Shown piece after piece: positions 9,972 through 18,388 of a stretch of DNA of 64,000 nt (position 1 is its first letter; each line of letters starts with the position of its first letter). The stretch spans positions 1 to 64,000 of the forward strand of contig NZ_CP082164.1 of NCBI RefSeq assembly GCF_023101685.1, given 5' to 3'. Made by a program: the position numbers and the translations under genes. The notes beneath the pieces are model-generated. The model worked only from the letters and a program-made list of their open reading frames with translations. It had not been told where the DNA came from and made no database searches. This DNA is from Bradyrhizobium sp. 186. Its GTDB lineage: Bacteria > Pseudomonadota > Alphaproteobacteria > Rhizobiales > Xanthobacteraceae.

Positions 9972-10565
9972 TCACCCGATGATGATTCTTGTTCGCGGTC
10001 CCAGCCGCCGCAGCAATTGTAGCATCGCCGCTTTTGTCATGGAGATGCAGCCCGCGGTCGGCCCGAAATTGTCGCGGGCCAGATGCAAGAACACCGCGCT
10101 GCCGCGGCCGGCGATGCGCGGCCTGGTGTTGTGGTCGATCTCGATGATGAAGTCATAGAGATGGTCGGCCCGCTTGAGCCGGTCGCCGCCCTGCTCCCGC
10201 CCGAGCCGGACCGGCCGATTGTAGTGGCGGTCGCTGGGGTCCTCACACCAGCCGTCCGCGGCAGTGATGGTCCGCGCCGGCAGGAAGGTCTGCGGGCGGC
10301 TGTGGCGGTCGCCACGCCACCATAATTGCCGCGGCCGGAAGCTGCCCCGCGGGGTGCCGCCGTCGCCCTCGCGCTTGTTGGCCAGAATGCCGCCGCGTCC
10401 CAACGCCACCGGAATCGTCAGCTGTCCGGCCGTCAGCCAGCCTCGGCGCGGATTACCGGCAGCAGGCCTAACGCGGATCACGACGAGCGGGCCCGAGCGC
10501 CTTTTCCTGACGTAACCGACTGAAGTAACTTCATTTTTCATGCGAACGTGCGATGTCGAATTCAT
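9972..10565 (-). CDS. L,D-transpeptidase (YkuD domain) family protein
   Basis: YkuD-type catalytic domain that cross-links peptidoglycan stem peptides or attaches proteins to them. The signature HLARDNFGPTAGCIS (~residues 165-179) supplies the conserved His, the nucleophilic Cys and a downstream Ser. The N-terminal half (TPRGSFRPRQLWWRGDR) matches the DUF/YkuD-like proteins that are compact and lack a LysM domain. No clear signal peptide is seen with either in-frame start (10565 or 10541), which is common in annotated members of this compact subgroup. The start is uncertain. It is followed closely by the hydratase gene on the same strand. Confidence 0.86.
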   Translation of the reverse strand: MNSTSHVRMKNEVTSVGYVRKRRSGPLVVIRVRPAAGNPRRGWLTAGQLTIPVALGRGGILANKREGDGGTPRGSFRPRQLWWRGDRHSRPQTFLPARTITAADGWCEDPSDRHYNRPVRLGREQGGDRLKRADHLYDFIIEIDHNTRPRIAGRGSAVFLHLARDNFGPTAGCISMTKAAMLQLLRRLGPRTRIIIG

Positions 10566-10744
10566 TACAGGACATTCATCAAGGCGCCCTGCTATTCTGG
10601 GTTAGAGTGGTTCTCGCTTGTGAATCGGTAACAGCCCACTACTTCAACACGAACAACAATAATAACGGCGACCCCTAACTTTCCCATCACGGCTGAGCGC
10701 GGCATGCATGCGCGCCGAGCCGGACCCCAAAAGGATGATCCCCT

Positions 10745-11431
10745 ATGGCCAATGCCCGCAAGATCCTGATCGTGGATGACGACACCGATCTGCGCGATAC
10801 GTTGGTGGAGCAATTATCGCTGCACGAAGAATTTGAAGCCTCCGCCGTCGATACCGGCGCCAAGGGCGCAAGCGCCGCAAAGGCCAACTCCCCCGATCTC
10901 GTCCTGATGGATGTTGGCCTGCCCGACACCGACGGCCGCGAGGTGGTCCGGTCCCTGCGTAAGGGCGGATTCAAGGCCCCGATCATCATGCTGACCGGGC
11001 ACGACACCGATTCCGATACAATTCTGGGCCTGGAATCCGGCGCCAACGACTATGTCGCAAAACCCTTCCGCTTCGCCGTGCTGCTCGCCCGCATCCGCGC
11101 CCAGCTCCGCCAGCACGAAGCCAGCGAGGATGCTGTGTTTTCGGTCGGCCCCTACAGTTTCCGCCCGGGCTCCAAGATGCTGACCGCGGCCAATGCCCGC
11201 AAGGTCCGGCTGACCGAGAAGGAAACCGCGATCCTTCGCTTCCTGTACCGGGCCGGCCAGATGCCCGTCTCGCGCGAGACCCTGCTCCAGGAGGTCTGGG
11301 GGTACAATTCCGGTGTCACCACCCATACGCTGGAAACCCACATCTACCGTCTTCGCCAGAAGATCGAGAAGGACGCCGCCAACCCGGAAATCCTGGTGAC
11401 GGAAGCCGGTGGCTACAAGCTGGTGCCGTGA
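10745..11431 (+). CDS. OmpR/PhoB-family response regulator
   Basis: Two-component response regulator that probably controls transcription. An N-terminal receiver domain (~1-120) has the acidic pair DDD in ILIVDDDTD, the phospho-acceptor Asp in LVLMDVGLPD (~56), the Thr in MLTGHD and the Lys in YVAKPF. A C-terminal winged helix (~130-228) shows the OmpR pattern LTEKETAILRFL, EVWGYNSGVTTHTLETHI and YRLRQKIE. No histidine kinase gene is adjacent, so it is an orphan in this window. The next gene encodes a lone cyclic-nucleotide-binding domain on the same strand, 58 bp downstream. The 179-bp upstream region holds its promoter, but I see no defined operator. Confidence 0.95.
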   Translation: MANARKILIVDDDTDLRDTLVEQLSLHEEFEASAVDTGAKGASAAKANSPDLVLMDVGLPDTDGREVVRSLRKGGFKAPIIMLTGHDTDSDTILGLESGANDYVAKPFRFAVLLARIRAQLRQHEASEDAVFSVGPYSFRPGSKMLTAANARKVRLTEKETAILRFLYRAGQMPVSRETLLQEVWGYNSGVTTHTLETHIYRLRQKIEKDAANPEILVTEAGGYKLVP

Positions 11432-11489
11432 TACGCTTTGGGGGTGCACGAATCGTTTTAGATCGCGTGCCCGCGAGCTTCGGACCTGA

Positions 11490-11933
11490 ATGTCAATCGA
11501 CGACGACGTAGTGCTTCTAGAGCGTGTCCCGACATTGCGCCTGTTGGGAGACGCCTCGTTGCGCATGCTGGCGATCGGCTCCGAGCAGCGTGACTTCGTG
11601 CGCGGCGACGTCCTGTTCAATCTCGGCGACGATGCCGATGCCGGCTTCGTGGTCCAGCGCGGCGCCTTTCGGGTCGATGACGGCGCCGGCGCTGAAATGA
11701 TCGCCGGTCCCGGCGCGCTGATCGGCGAGCTTGCGCTGGTGGTGCCGATGAAGCGGCCGTCGAGCGCGATCGCGATCGAGCACTCTTCCGTCATCCGCGT
11801 CGCGCGCAGCCTGTTTCAGCGCGTGCTCGAAAGCGATCCGGCCGCAGCGGTTCGCCTTCGCGACGAATTCGCCGTTCGCTCGAGCCAGATCGCCAGCGAT
11901 ATCTTGATGGCGGGTGCGAAGCTGACCATTTAG
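11490..11933 (+). CDS. Stand-alone cyclic-nucleotide-binding domain protein
   Basis: A 147-aa protein made almost entirely of a Crp/Fnr-type beta-roll. The phosphate-binding cassette is visible as IGELALVVPMKRPSSAIA (~78-95), with the Gly-Glu pair and an Arg before the SSA segment. A C-terminal helix follows, but there is no DNA-binding helix-turn-helix, so it is not a classical Crp regulator. It may act as a small ligand-sensing partner protein. It lies 58 bp after the response regulator gene on the same strand, suggesting joint expression; a functional link is only inference. Confidence 0.83.
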   Translation: MSIDDDVVLLERVPTLRLLGDASLRMLAIGSEQRDFVRGDVLFNLGDDADAGFVVQRGAFRVDDGAGAEMIAGPGALIGELALVVPMKRPSSAIAIEHSSVIRVARSLFQRVLESDPAAAVRLRDEFAVRSSQIASDILMAGAKLTI

Positions 11934-11940
11934 CCGCTCC

Positions 11941-12026
11941 GTAGCCCGGATGGAGCGAAGCGCAATCCGGGAATTGCTGTTACGAAAAGAGAAGTCCCGG
12001 ATTTCGCTGCGCTCCATCCGGGCTAC
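11941..12026. repeat. Intergenic palindromic repeat, family D
   Basis: Arms GTAGCCCGGATGGAGCGAAG (11941-11960) and the nearly complementary GCTGCGCTCCATCCGGGCTAC segment at its right end pair into a long hairpin. Inner CAATCCGGGA and TCCCGGATTTC pair as well. It separates two convergent genes and could also end transcription. Confidence 0.85.
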
Positions 12027-12040
12027 AAGCTTCTTCGCCG

Positions 12041-12856
12041 TCACACCTCCAGTGTCACCGTCACCGGCACGTGGTCCGACGGACGCTCCCAGCTCCGCGC
12101 GTCGCGCAAGATCCTGAAATCGCTGACCGCGTCCTTCAAGGCGCGCGAGACCCAGATGTGATCGAGCCTGCGGCCGCGGTCGCCGACGGTCCAGTCGGCG
12201 GAGCGGTAGCTCCACCATGTGTAGACCTTCTCCGACATCGGAATACGCTCGCGCGCGACGTCGATCCACTCGCCGGCGTTCAGCGCCGCCTGAAGCTTCT
12301 CGGTCTCGACCGGAGTGTGCGACACCACTTTCAGGAGCTGCTTGTGCGACCACACGTCGTTCTCGTGCGGGGCGACGTTGAGATCGCCGACCAGGATGTG
12401 GCGGTCTTCGCCACGCGGATGCAGCGGCTCGCACGCTTTCAGCTCGTCGAGGAAGCGAAGCTTGTGGTCGAATTTCTCGTTCAGCGCGGGATCGGGAATG
12501 TCGCCGCCGGCGGGCACGTAGAAATTATGCAGCACCAGCGGCTTTGCGATGTTGGCCTTCTCGCCGAACGACACCGAGATGTGGCGCGAATCCACCTTGT
12601 CGCAGAAGGTGCGGATGTCCTTGGACTCGAACGGAATCTTCGAGACGATGGCGACGCCGTGATAGCCCTTCTGCCCGTTCAGCGCGACATGCTCATAGCC
12701 GAGCCGCTTGAAGCGCTTCAGCGGAAAGGCATCGTCGATGCACTTGGTCTCCTGGAGGCACAGCACGTCCGGCCGCGCACTCTTGAGAAACTTCGCGACC
12801 AGATCGATGCGCAGCCGCACCGAGTTGATGTTCCAGGTTGTCAGGGAAAGACGCAT
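12041..12856 (-). CDS. xth: Exodeoxyribonuclease III (ExoIII/APE1 family)
   Basis: Mg2+-dependent AP endonuclease and 3'-5' exonuclease of base-excision repair. Family motifs are TTWNINSVR at the N-terminus, LCLQETKCID (catalytic Glu, ~37), the Tyr/Asp region NFYVPAGGDIPD, ILVGDLNVAPHENDVWS (Asp-x-Asn), RLDHIWVS and the terminal SDHVPVTVTLEV (Asp-His). The ATG at 12856 places the start at MRLSLTTWNINS, matching relatives; the longer frame upstream is repeat DNA. Length is 271 aa. It is separated from lolA by a family A palindrome. Confidence 0.96.
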   Translation of the reverse strand: MRLSLTTWNINSVRLRIDLVAKFLKSARPDVLCLQETKCIDDAFPLKRFKRLGYEHVALNGQKGYHGVAIVSKIPFESKDIRTFCDKVDSRHISVSFGEKANIAKPLVLHNFYVPAGGDIPDPALNEKFDHKLRFLDELKACEPLHPRGEDRHILVGDLNVAPHENDVWSHKQLLKVVSHTPVETEKLQAALNAGEWIDVARERIPMSEKVYTWWSYRSADWTVGDRGRRLDHIWVSRALKDAVSDFRILRDARSWERPSDHVPVTVTLEV

Positions 12857-12881
12857 GAGGGACGCGTCATAGCAAGCTCTC

Positions 12882-12964
12882 GTCGGTGGGCAAAGGCGCA
12901 AAGCGTCGTGCCCACGTCTTTTCAAGCTCGTGGCATGGATGGTGGGCACGCTTGCCCACCCTAC
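12882..12964. repeat. Intergenic palindromic repeat, family A
   Basis: A second copy of the element at 861-943. The left arm GGTGGGCAAAGGC and the right arm GCTTGCCCACCCTAC are inverted, with inner GTCGTGCCCAC and GGTGGGCACG arms. It lies between lolA and the exonuclease III gene, both on the minus strand. Confidence 0.8.
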
Positions 12965-12975
12965 GGCGTCTCTGC

Positions 12976-13836
12976 TTAACCCGGCGACGGGCCGTAATTG
13001 GTGAAGTCGATCTTGAACATGCCGGGGTCGAGCTTCTTGCCCGCATCGAGATTGTAGACCGCAATCGTGGTGTCGTAGCCCTGCGGGTCGGTGACGGTCC
13101 ACTGCTTCAATTGGCCGTCCTTGGCGCCGAACATCAACATCAGCCGGCTGGTGCCGACCAGGGCCTGCTTCTCCTCGATGGTGACACTGACGAAGACGTC
13201 GTCTGCGGTGACATTGACGACGTTGGTGTCCTTCATCAGGTCGATGCGATCAGACAGCAGGAAACGGAGCGGCGTCTGCGACAGCGGATAGACGTCTTGC
13301 GTGGCGAGCTTGCGGTCGCGCACCACGACCGACGATCCGTCGGCGACGATGTCGATCGGGCTCGGCGCATCATATTCGAAGCGCACCTTGCCCGGCTTCT
13401 GGATGTAGAAGTCGCCCTGGGTTTTGCTGCCGTCGGGGCCGACCTGGACGAAATTCCCGACCAGCGTCTGAAGCGAGGAGAGGTAGGCGCTGACCTTGGC
13501 CGCCTGCGCCTTCTGGTTGGCGTCGAAGGTCTGGAAGATGCTGCTCGGCACGTTGCGGCGTGGGTCCGGAATCACCGGATTCGGTGGCACCTGGGTCGCA
13601 CCCGTGATCGACGGCCCCCCCGAGGGCGGAGCACCGTCACGGCCCTTCGGCGCGGGCTTTGGCACGGGTACGGTCTGCGCAAAAGACGTCGCGGTCACCA
13701 TCGCGGCGGTGACGAGAAGCACGCCGGCCACGCGCGCGCTGCGCGCAGCGATGGAGGCAGCGAATCGAATGTCCGGATGTCTGATCAACGCGTCGTCCTG
13801 TGTGGCTAGGCGCCTTTTTAGCGTGATTTCGGGCAA
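12976..13836 (-). CDS. lolA: Outer-membrane lipoprotein carrier protein LolA
   Basis: Periplasmic chaperone that takes lipoproteins from LolCDE to the outer membrane. A signal-like hydrophobic segment (ARVAGVLLVTAAMVTATSFA, ~33-52) is followed by a proline-rich linker and then the LolA fold: LQTLVGNFVQVGPDGSKTQG, DFYIQKPGKVRFEYD, DGSSVVVRDRKLATQDVYPL and PLRFLLSD. At 286 aa it is longer than enterobacterial LolA because of the N-terminal extension and proline-rich linker, which is usual in Bradyrhizobium-like homologues. The true start could be further in. It follows ftsK on the same strand after a 47-bp gap, a conserved rhizobial order. Confidence 0.92.
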   Translation of the reverse strand: MPEITLKRRLATQDDALIRHPDIRFAASIAARSARVAGVLLVTAAMVTATSFAQTVPVPKPAPKGRDGAPPSGGPSITGATQVPPNPVIPDPRRNVPSSIFQTFDANQKAQAAKVSAYLSSLQTLVGNFVQVGPDGSKTQGDFYIQKPGKVRFEYDAPSPIDIVADGSSVVVRDRKLATQDVYPLSQTPLRFLLSDRIDLMKDTNVVNVTADDVFVSVTIEEKQALVGTSRLMLMFGAKDGQLKQWTVTDPQGYDTTIAVYNLDAGKKLDPGMFKIDFTNYGPSPG

Positions 13837-13883
13837 AAGCAGATAACGTTTTTGCGTGAAATGCTATTTTGAGGCGACTCGCC

Positions 13884-16355
13884 TCACATGTGGCTGTCTT
13901 CTTCCTCGACCAGAATCTCGCGCTTGCCGGCGTGATTGGCGGGGCCGACAATGCCTTCCAGTTCCATGCGCTCCATCAGCGATGCGGCGCGGTTATAGCC
14001 GATTTGCAGGCGGCGCTGGATGTAGCTGGTCGAGGCCTTGCGGTCGCGCTTGACGATGGCGACGGCCTGCGAGAACAGATCGCCGCCGCCGTCCGCGCCC
14101 ATGCCGGTGGCGTCGAACACCGCGCCGTCCTCGTCCTCGGTCGGCTCCTCGGCCGTGACCGCTTCGAGATATTCCGGCTGTCCTTGCGTCTTCAGGTGGC
14201 GCACCACCTTCTCGACTTCCTCGTCCGAAGCAAAAGGTCCGTGCACGCGGCTGATGCGGCCGCCGCCGGCCATGTAGAGCATGTCGCCCTGGCCGAGCAG
14301 TTGCTCGGCGCCCATCTCGCCCAAAATGGTGCGGCTGTCGATCTTGGAGGTGACCTGGAAGGCGATGCGGGTCGGGAAGTTCGCCTTGATGGTGCCGGTG
14401 ATGACGTCGACCGACGGACGCTGCGTCGCGAGGATCACATGCAATCCGGCGGCGCGCGCCATCTGCGCGAGGCGCTGCACCGCGCCTTCGATGTCCTTGC
14501 CGGCGACCATCATCAGGTCGGCCATTTCGTCGACGATGATGACGATGTAGGGCAGCGGCTCGAGCGAGAGCTTCTCTTCCTCGTAGATCGCCTTGCCGGT
14601 CTCCTTGTCGAAGCCGGTGTGCACCGTGCGCGTTGGCTCCTCGCCTTTGGCCTTCACTTCGAGCAGGCGCGCATTGTAGCCGTCGATATTGCGCACGCCG
14701 AGCTTGGCCATGTTCTTGTAGCGCTCTTCCATCTCGCGCACGGCCCATTTCAGCGCGACGACCGCCTTCTTCGGGTCGGTCACAACAGGCGTGAGCAGAT
14801 GGGGGATGCCGTCATAGACGGAGAGTTCGAGCATCTTCGGATCGACCATGATCAGCCGGCACTGATCAGGGCGCAACCGGTAGACCAGGCTGAGGATCAT
14901 GGTGTTGATGGCGACCGACTTGCCGGAGCCGGTGGTGCCGGCGATCAGCATGTGCGGGGTGCGGGCGAGATCGATGATGACGGGATCGCCGCCGATGGTC
15001 TTACCGAGGCAGAGCGGCAGCTTCGCGACCGTCTCGATGGTTTCCTTGGCGACCAGCAGCTCGCGCAGATAGACCTTTTCACGATGCGCGTTCGGCAGCT
15101 CGATGCCGATGGCATTGCGGCCGGGCACGACAGCGACGCGCGCCGACAGCGCGCTCATCGAGCGGGCGATGTCGTCGGCCAGGCCAATCACGCGCGACGA
15201 CTTGATGCCGGGCGCGGGCTCCAGCTCGTACAACGTGACCACAGGGCCCGGATTGGCCTTCACGATCTCGCCGCGCACGCCGAAGTCTTGCAGCACGCCT
15301 TCGAGCGCGCGCGAATTGGCTTCCAGCTCGGCCTTGCTGAGCGGCTGGCGATCGCCGGCCTTGGGCGCGGCCAGCACGGACACGGACGGAAGCTCGAACT
15401 TGTCGGAGGATTTCTTGGCGAGAGCCTTCGGCGCGGCCTTCTTGCGCGGCGCGCGCGCGGCCGGCGCTTCCTCTTCCTCCTCGTCGTCTTCCTCGTGCTC
15501 CTCCTCGTAATCCTTGTCCTCGGACTGTGGCGAGATCGACGGCGCGGCACGGCCGGCACCGAGATTCGGTTCCTGCCGGTCGAAGGCAATCGCACGGGGC
15601 TTCGGTCCGCTCGAGACCAGCGAGCGATAGGCGGTGCCGAGCAGCCAGATCAGTCGCGCCTTGGTGCTCATCAGTGCGTGGAACAGCCAGCCCAGCGACA
15701 CCGAGCCGCGATCGCTGCCCTCGTTTTCGTCGAGCGGCGTATCGTCATCCTCGATCGGCGCAACCTCTTCGTCGCGCTCGCGTGCGCCGAGACCGCAGGC
15801 GATCAGGAAGGTCGCGGCCATCGCGACGAACAAGATTGCGCCGAGCACGATGCGATAGATCGTGCCGGCCGGTCCGAAAATCACCGCGGGCGCGCGCACC
15901 AGCGCGTCGCCGACGACACCGCCAATTCCGGTCGGCAGCGGCCAGGCGCCGCCATGCGGCCAGCAGCTCGCAAAGCCTGCCGCGATTACCGTGCAGAGAA
16001 TCCAGCAACCAAGTCGCAGCGCTTCGCGATCGAACGGGCGATGGGTCAGCATGCGCCAGCCCCACACGGCCACCGTCAGGATCAGCATGATTGCGCCGAG
16101 CCCGAGGATCTGCATCGCGAGGTCGGCGCCGATCGCGCCGGCATAGCCGAGAATGTTGCGGATCGGCCGCGAGGTCGCATGGCTGAGACTGGGATCCTGC
16201 ACCGACCAGGTCATCAGCGCGGCCGAGGCGACGCCCGAGAGCGTGATCAGTCCGAGACCGGTGAGCTCGCGCACGCGGCGCGTCAGTGCCTCGCGGATCG
16301 AGGGCGGCAGATGGCCGACCAGGGGAATGACACGTTCGATTGTCGACATGCTCAT
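13884..16355 (-). CDS. ftsK: DNA translocase FtsK
   Basis: Septal motor that pumps chromosome ends and activates dimer resolution at division. Four or more membrane helices lie in the first ~200 residues ([74 protein letters not shown]). An acidic/basic low-complexity linker (about residues 260-310, runs of Glu/Asp then Lys/Ala) precedes the motor. The Walker A is [13 protein letters not shown] and the Walker B is [11 protein letters not shown]. RecA-like motor segments such as [12 protein letters not shown] are intact. The C-terminal gamma winged helix ([20 protein letters not shown]) binds polar KOPS sequences. Length is 823 aa. A dapC-type gene lies 9 bp upstream on the same strand. Confidence 0.97.
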   Translation of the reverse strand: MSMSTIERVIPLVGHLPPSIREALTRRVRELTGLGLITLSGVASAALMTWSVQDPSLSHATSRPIRNILGYAGAIGADLAMQILGLGAIMLILTVAVWGWRMLTHRPFDREALRLGCWILCTVIAAGFASCWPHGGAWPLPTGIGGVVGDALVRAPAVIFGPAGTIYRIVLGAILFVAMAATFLIACGLGARERDEEVAPIEDDDTPLDENEGSDRGSVSLGWLFHALMSTKARLIWLLGTAYRSLVSSGPKPRAIAFDRQEPNLGAGRAAPSISPQSEDKDYEEEHEEDDEEEEEAPAARAPRKKAAPKALAKKSSDKFELPSVSVLAAPKAGDRQPLSKAELEANSRALEGVLQDFGVRGEIVKANPGPVVTLYELEPAPGIKSSRVIGLADDIARSMSALSARVAVVPGRNAIGIELPNAHREKVYLRELLVAKETIETVAKLPLCLGKTIGGDPVIIDLARTPHMLIAGTTGSGKSVAINTMILSLVYRLRPDQCRLIMVDPKMLELSVYDGIPHLLTPVVTDPKKAVVALKWAVREMEERYKNMAKLGVRNIDGYNARLLEVKAKGEEPTRTVHTGFDKETGKAIYEEEKLSLEPLPYIVIIVDEMADLMMVAGKDIEGAVQRLAQMARAAGLHVILATQRPSVDVITGTIKANFPTRIAFQVTSKIDSRTILGEMGAEQLLGQGDMLYMAGGGRISRVHGPFASDEEVEKVVRHLKTQGQPEYLEAVTAEEPTEDEDGAVFDATGMGADGGGDLFSQAVAIVKRDRKASTSYIQRRLQIGYNRAASLMERMELEGIVGPANHAGKREILVEEEDSHM

Positions 16356-16364
16356 GGGCCCCGC

Positions 16365-17579
16365 CTAACCCAGAGTTTCGACCAGGCGGTGCAGCGCCGC
16401 CGCCGTGGTCTCACCATCCTGCACCAATGCGAGGCGAATGTAGCCTGCACCGGGATTGAAGCCGTCGGGCTGGAGCCGTGCCAGGTAGCTGCCGGGCACC
16501 ACGCGCACGCCTGCTTCCTTGAAGAGCCTGACCGTTAGGGCCACGTCGTCGCCGAGCTCGGACGTGTTGAGCCAGACGCAGAAGCCGCCATCGGGCCGGC
16601 GATAGCCGTAACGATTGCCGATGATCTGGTCGGCGAGATCGAACTTGATCCGGTAGAGCCTGCGATTCTCCTCGACATGCGCCTCGTCGCCGTAAGCGGC
16701 GGTCGCGACATGCTGGAGCGCCGCCGGCACCTGCGGCGCCGCGACGTTGCGCAGCTCGAGAAACATGCTGATGAATTTCTTGTCGCCGGCGGCGAAGCCG
16801 ACGCGCATGCCCGGCAGGTTGGAGCGCTTCGACAGCGACTGGAACGCGACCACGCGGGTGAAGTCGGGACCGGCGCATTCGAGCGCACTGCCCGGCGCTT
16901 CGCGGGTGTAGATTTCCGAATAGCATTCGTCGCTGAGGATGACGAAGCCGTAGCGGTCGGAGAGCTGCTTCAAGCGAAGAAAATAGTCGCGCGATGCGAC
17001 CGAGCCTTGCGGGTTGGCGGGCGAGGCGAGGTAGAACGCCACCGTGCGCGCCAGCGTGGCCTCGTCGATAGCGTCGAGATCGGGCAGGAAGCCGTTCTCG
17101 ACCGTGGTCGGCAAGTAGATCTGCTCGCAGCTAGCTGCACGGGCGCCGGCGCCGTAGACCGGATAGAACGGGTTCGGCATCAGGATCGCGGGCTTGCCGA
17201 GGCGCGGGCCGACGTAACGCGCGGCCGTGATCGCGGCGAAGAACAGCCCTTCGCGGCTGCCATTGAGGACGAGGACCTCGCTCTCGGGATCGAGCGGCCG
17301 CGGCAGCTTGAAGCGCGACGACAGCCAGGTGCTGGCGGCTTTCCGGAACGGCTCGATGCCTTTGCCGAGAGGATAGCGGCCGAAATCGGCGATGTGCTTT
17401 GCCAGCACCGGGCCGACGAAATCCGGCACCGGATGCTGGGGCTCCCCAACTGCAAGCGTAATCAAGGGCTTGCCCGGCTGATGCGGCGCCAACAGCTCGT
17501 TCAGCCGGATGAAGGGCGAGCGTTCGCTGTCGGAGCTTCCACTGCCCTGCGGCGCACGGGATGAAGCGGTCATTGCCAT
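16365..17579 (-). CDS. Class I/II aminotransferase, DapC-like (N-succinyl-LL-diaminopimelate aminotransferase)
   Basis: PLP-dependent fold-type I aminotransferase of 404 aa, in the group annotated as succinyldiaminopimelate aminotransferase in rhizobia, which would act in lysine and peptidoglycan precursor synthesis. Conserved parts are LITLAVGEPQHPVP, GRYPLGKGIEPFR, VLNGSREGLFFAA, MPNPFYPVY, SPANPQGSVAS, LSDECYSEIY and the Schiff-base lysine in FQSLSKRSNLPGMRVGF, then GYIRLALV at the end. It starts 9 bp before ftsK. An in-frame ATG two codons in (17573) is an alternative start. Substrate specificity is inferred from family membership only. Confidence 0.85.
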   Translation of the reverse strand: MAMTASSRAPQGSGSSDSERSPFIRLNELLAPHQPGKPLITLAVGEPQHPVPDFVGPVLAKHIADFGRYPLGKGIEPFRKAASTWLSSRFKLPRPLDPESEVLVLNGSREGLFFAAITAARYVGPRLGKPAILMPNPFYPVYGAGARAASCEQIYLPTTVENGFLPDLDAIDEATLARTVAFYLASPANPQGSVASRDYFLRLKQLSDRYGFVILSDECYSEIYTREAPGSALECAGPDFTRVVAFQSLSKRSNLPGMRVGFAAGDKKFISMFLELRNVAAPQVPAALQHVATAAYGDEAHVEENRRLYRIKFDLADQIIGNRYGYRRPDGGFCVWLNTSELGDDVALTVRLFKEAGVRVVPGSYLARLQPDGFNPGAGYIRLALVQDGETTAAALHRLVETLG

Positions 17580-17858
17580 TCGTTGGGCGCCAGCACTGTT
17601 GGAACTGCCGGTCGCATGAATACGCCGGCCGGAAGCGGTTCAGTTCACCATAGATAGGGCGAGGTTAAGACGCGATTAACCATCGGTTGGCGCGCCCGTC
17701 CAGAGTGGAATAATGAGGCCGGATAACAACGGAATGCGCCGCGCCCGCGAGGCCGTCGGCCCCCGTATCGTGTGTTTCGAGCAAGCGCAGCCGCAATCGC
17801 GCGGTCAAGGCGGGCGAGTGCGTCCGCGTCGCCGTCTACGATACGCCCTATCGGGCTT
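17580..17858. other. 279-bp intergenic region
   Basis: It lies between the dapC-type gene and the GFA gene, both read leftward, so it should carry the dapC-type promoter. Only short shadow frames cross it. No RNA gene or repeat was recognised. Confidence 0.4.
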
Positions 17859-18263
17859 CTAACGCGCCGGGAGCTTCTCGAACGCCGGCATGCCTGCGGG
17901 AATCGCATGGAATTCCTGCTTGTCGCAGGTGTAGATCGCCATCTGCGGATGGAACCGCGCAGGCTCGTCCAGCGTGCCGACCTTCACGATCGCGGCCGGC
18001 AGACCCGGAACCTTGGTCACCAGATGCGTGCCGCATTCGGCGCAGAATTCACGGGTGACCGCGCGTTCGAGGTCCTTGCGCGAAAATTGCTTGGGATGTC
18101 CAGTGATGTAGCTGAAGCCGGCCGCCGGCATCGCGATGAAGGTGTTGGGCGCGCCGCCCGAGATGTACTGGCACTCGCGGCAATGGCATTGCGCCTGCAT
18201 CATCGGATCGCCCTCGGCCACGTAGCGCACTTCGCCGCAATAGCATCCGCCTTCCAAACGCAT
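17859..18263 (-). CDS. GFA-family (glutathione-dependent formaldehyde-activating-like) protein
   Basis: Small zinc-binding protein of 134 aa in the GFA/CENP-V family. The ligand cysteines are at GGCYCGEVRY (~6-8), CHCREC (~26-31) and CAEC (~74-77), the standard pattern of a structural and a second zinc site. The start MRLEGGCYCG is normal. Despite the family name, most homologues have no proven formaldehyde activity, so function is unassigned. It is a single gene downstream of, and on the same strand as, the caspase-like gene's region, with 125 bp between its start and that gene's stop. Confidence 0.9.
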   Translation of the reverse strand: MRLEGGCYCGEVRYVAEGDPMMQAQCHCRECQYISGGAPNTFIAMPAAGFSYITGHPKQFSRKDLERAVTREFCAECGTHLVTKVPGLPAAIVKVGTLDEPARFHPQMAIYTCDKQEFHAIPAGMPAFEKLPAR

Positions 18264-18388
18264 GACGACCTCCCCGATTGTCGTTCGTTATGGTCGATAT
18301 TTCTGCGCGGGTCGCCGGGAATGGCAATCTTTTTCTTTGGCGCGAGCGGTACAAAAAATACGTCTCCCCCGCAGCTGACCGTGCGTTC

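Noticed and set aside
13869..16538. 889-aa open frame on the plus strand
   Set aside because: It lies opposite ftsK; its composition (Arg, His, Gln, Ala runs) is a mirror of GC-rich codon bias, with no domain.
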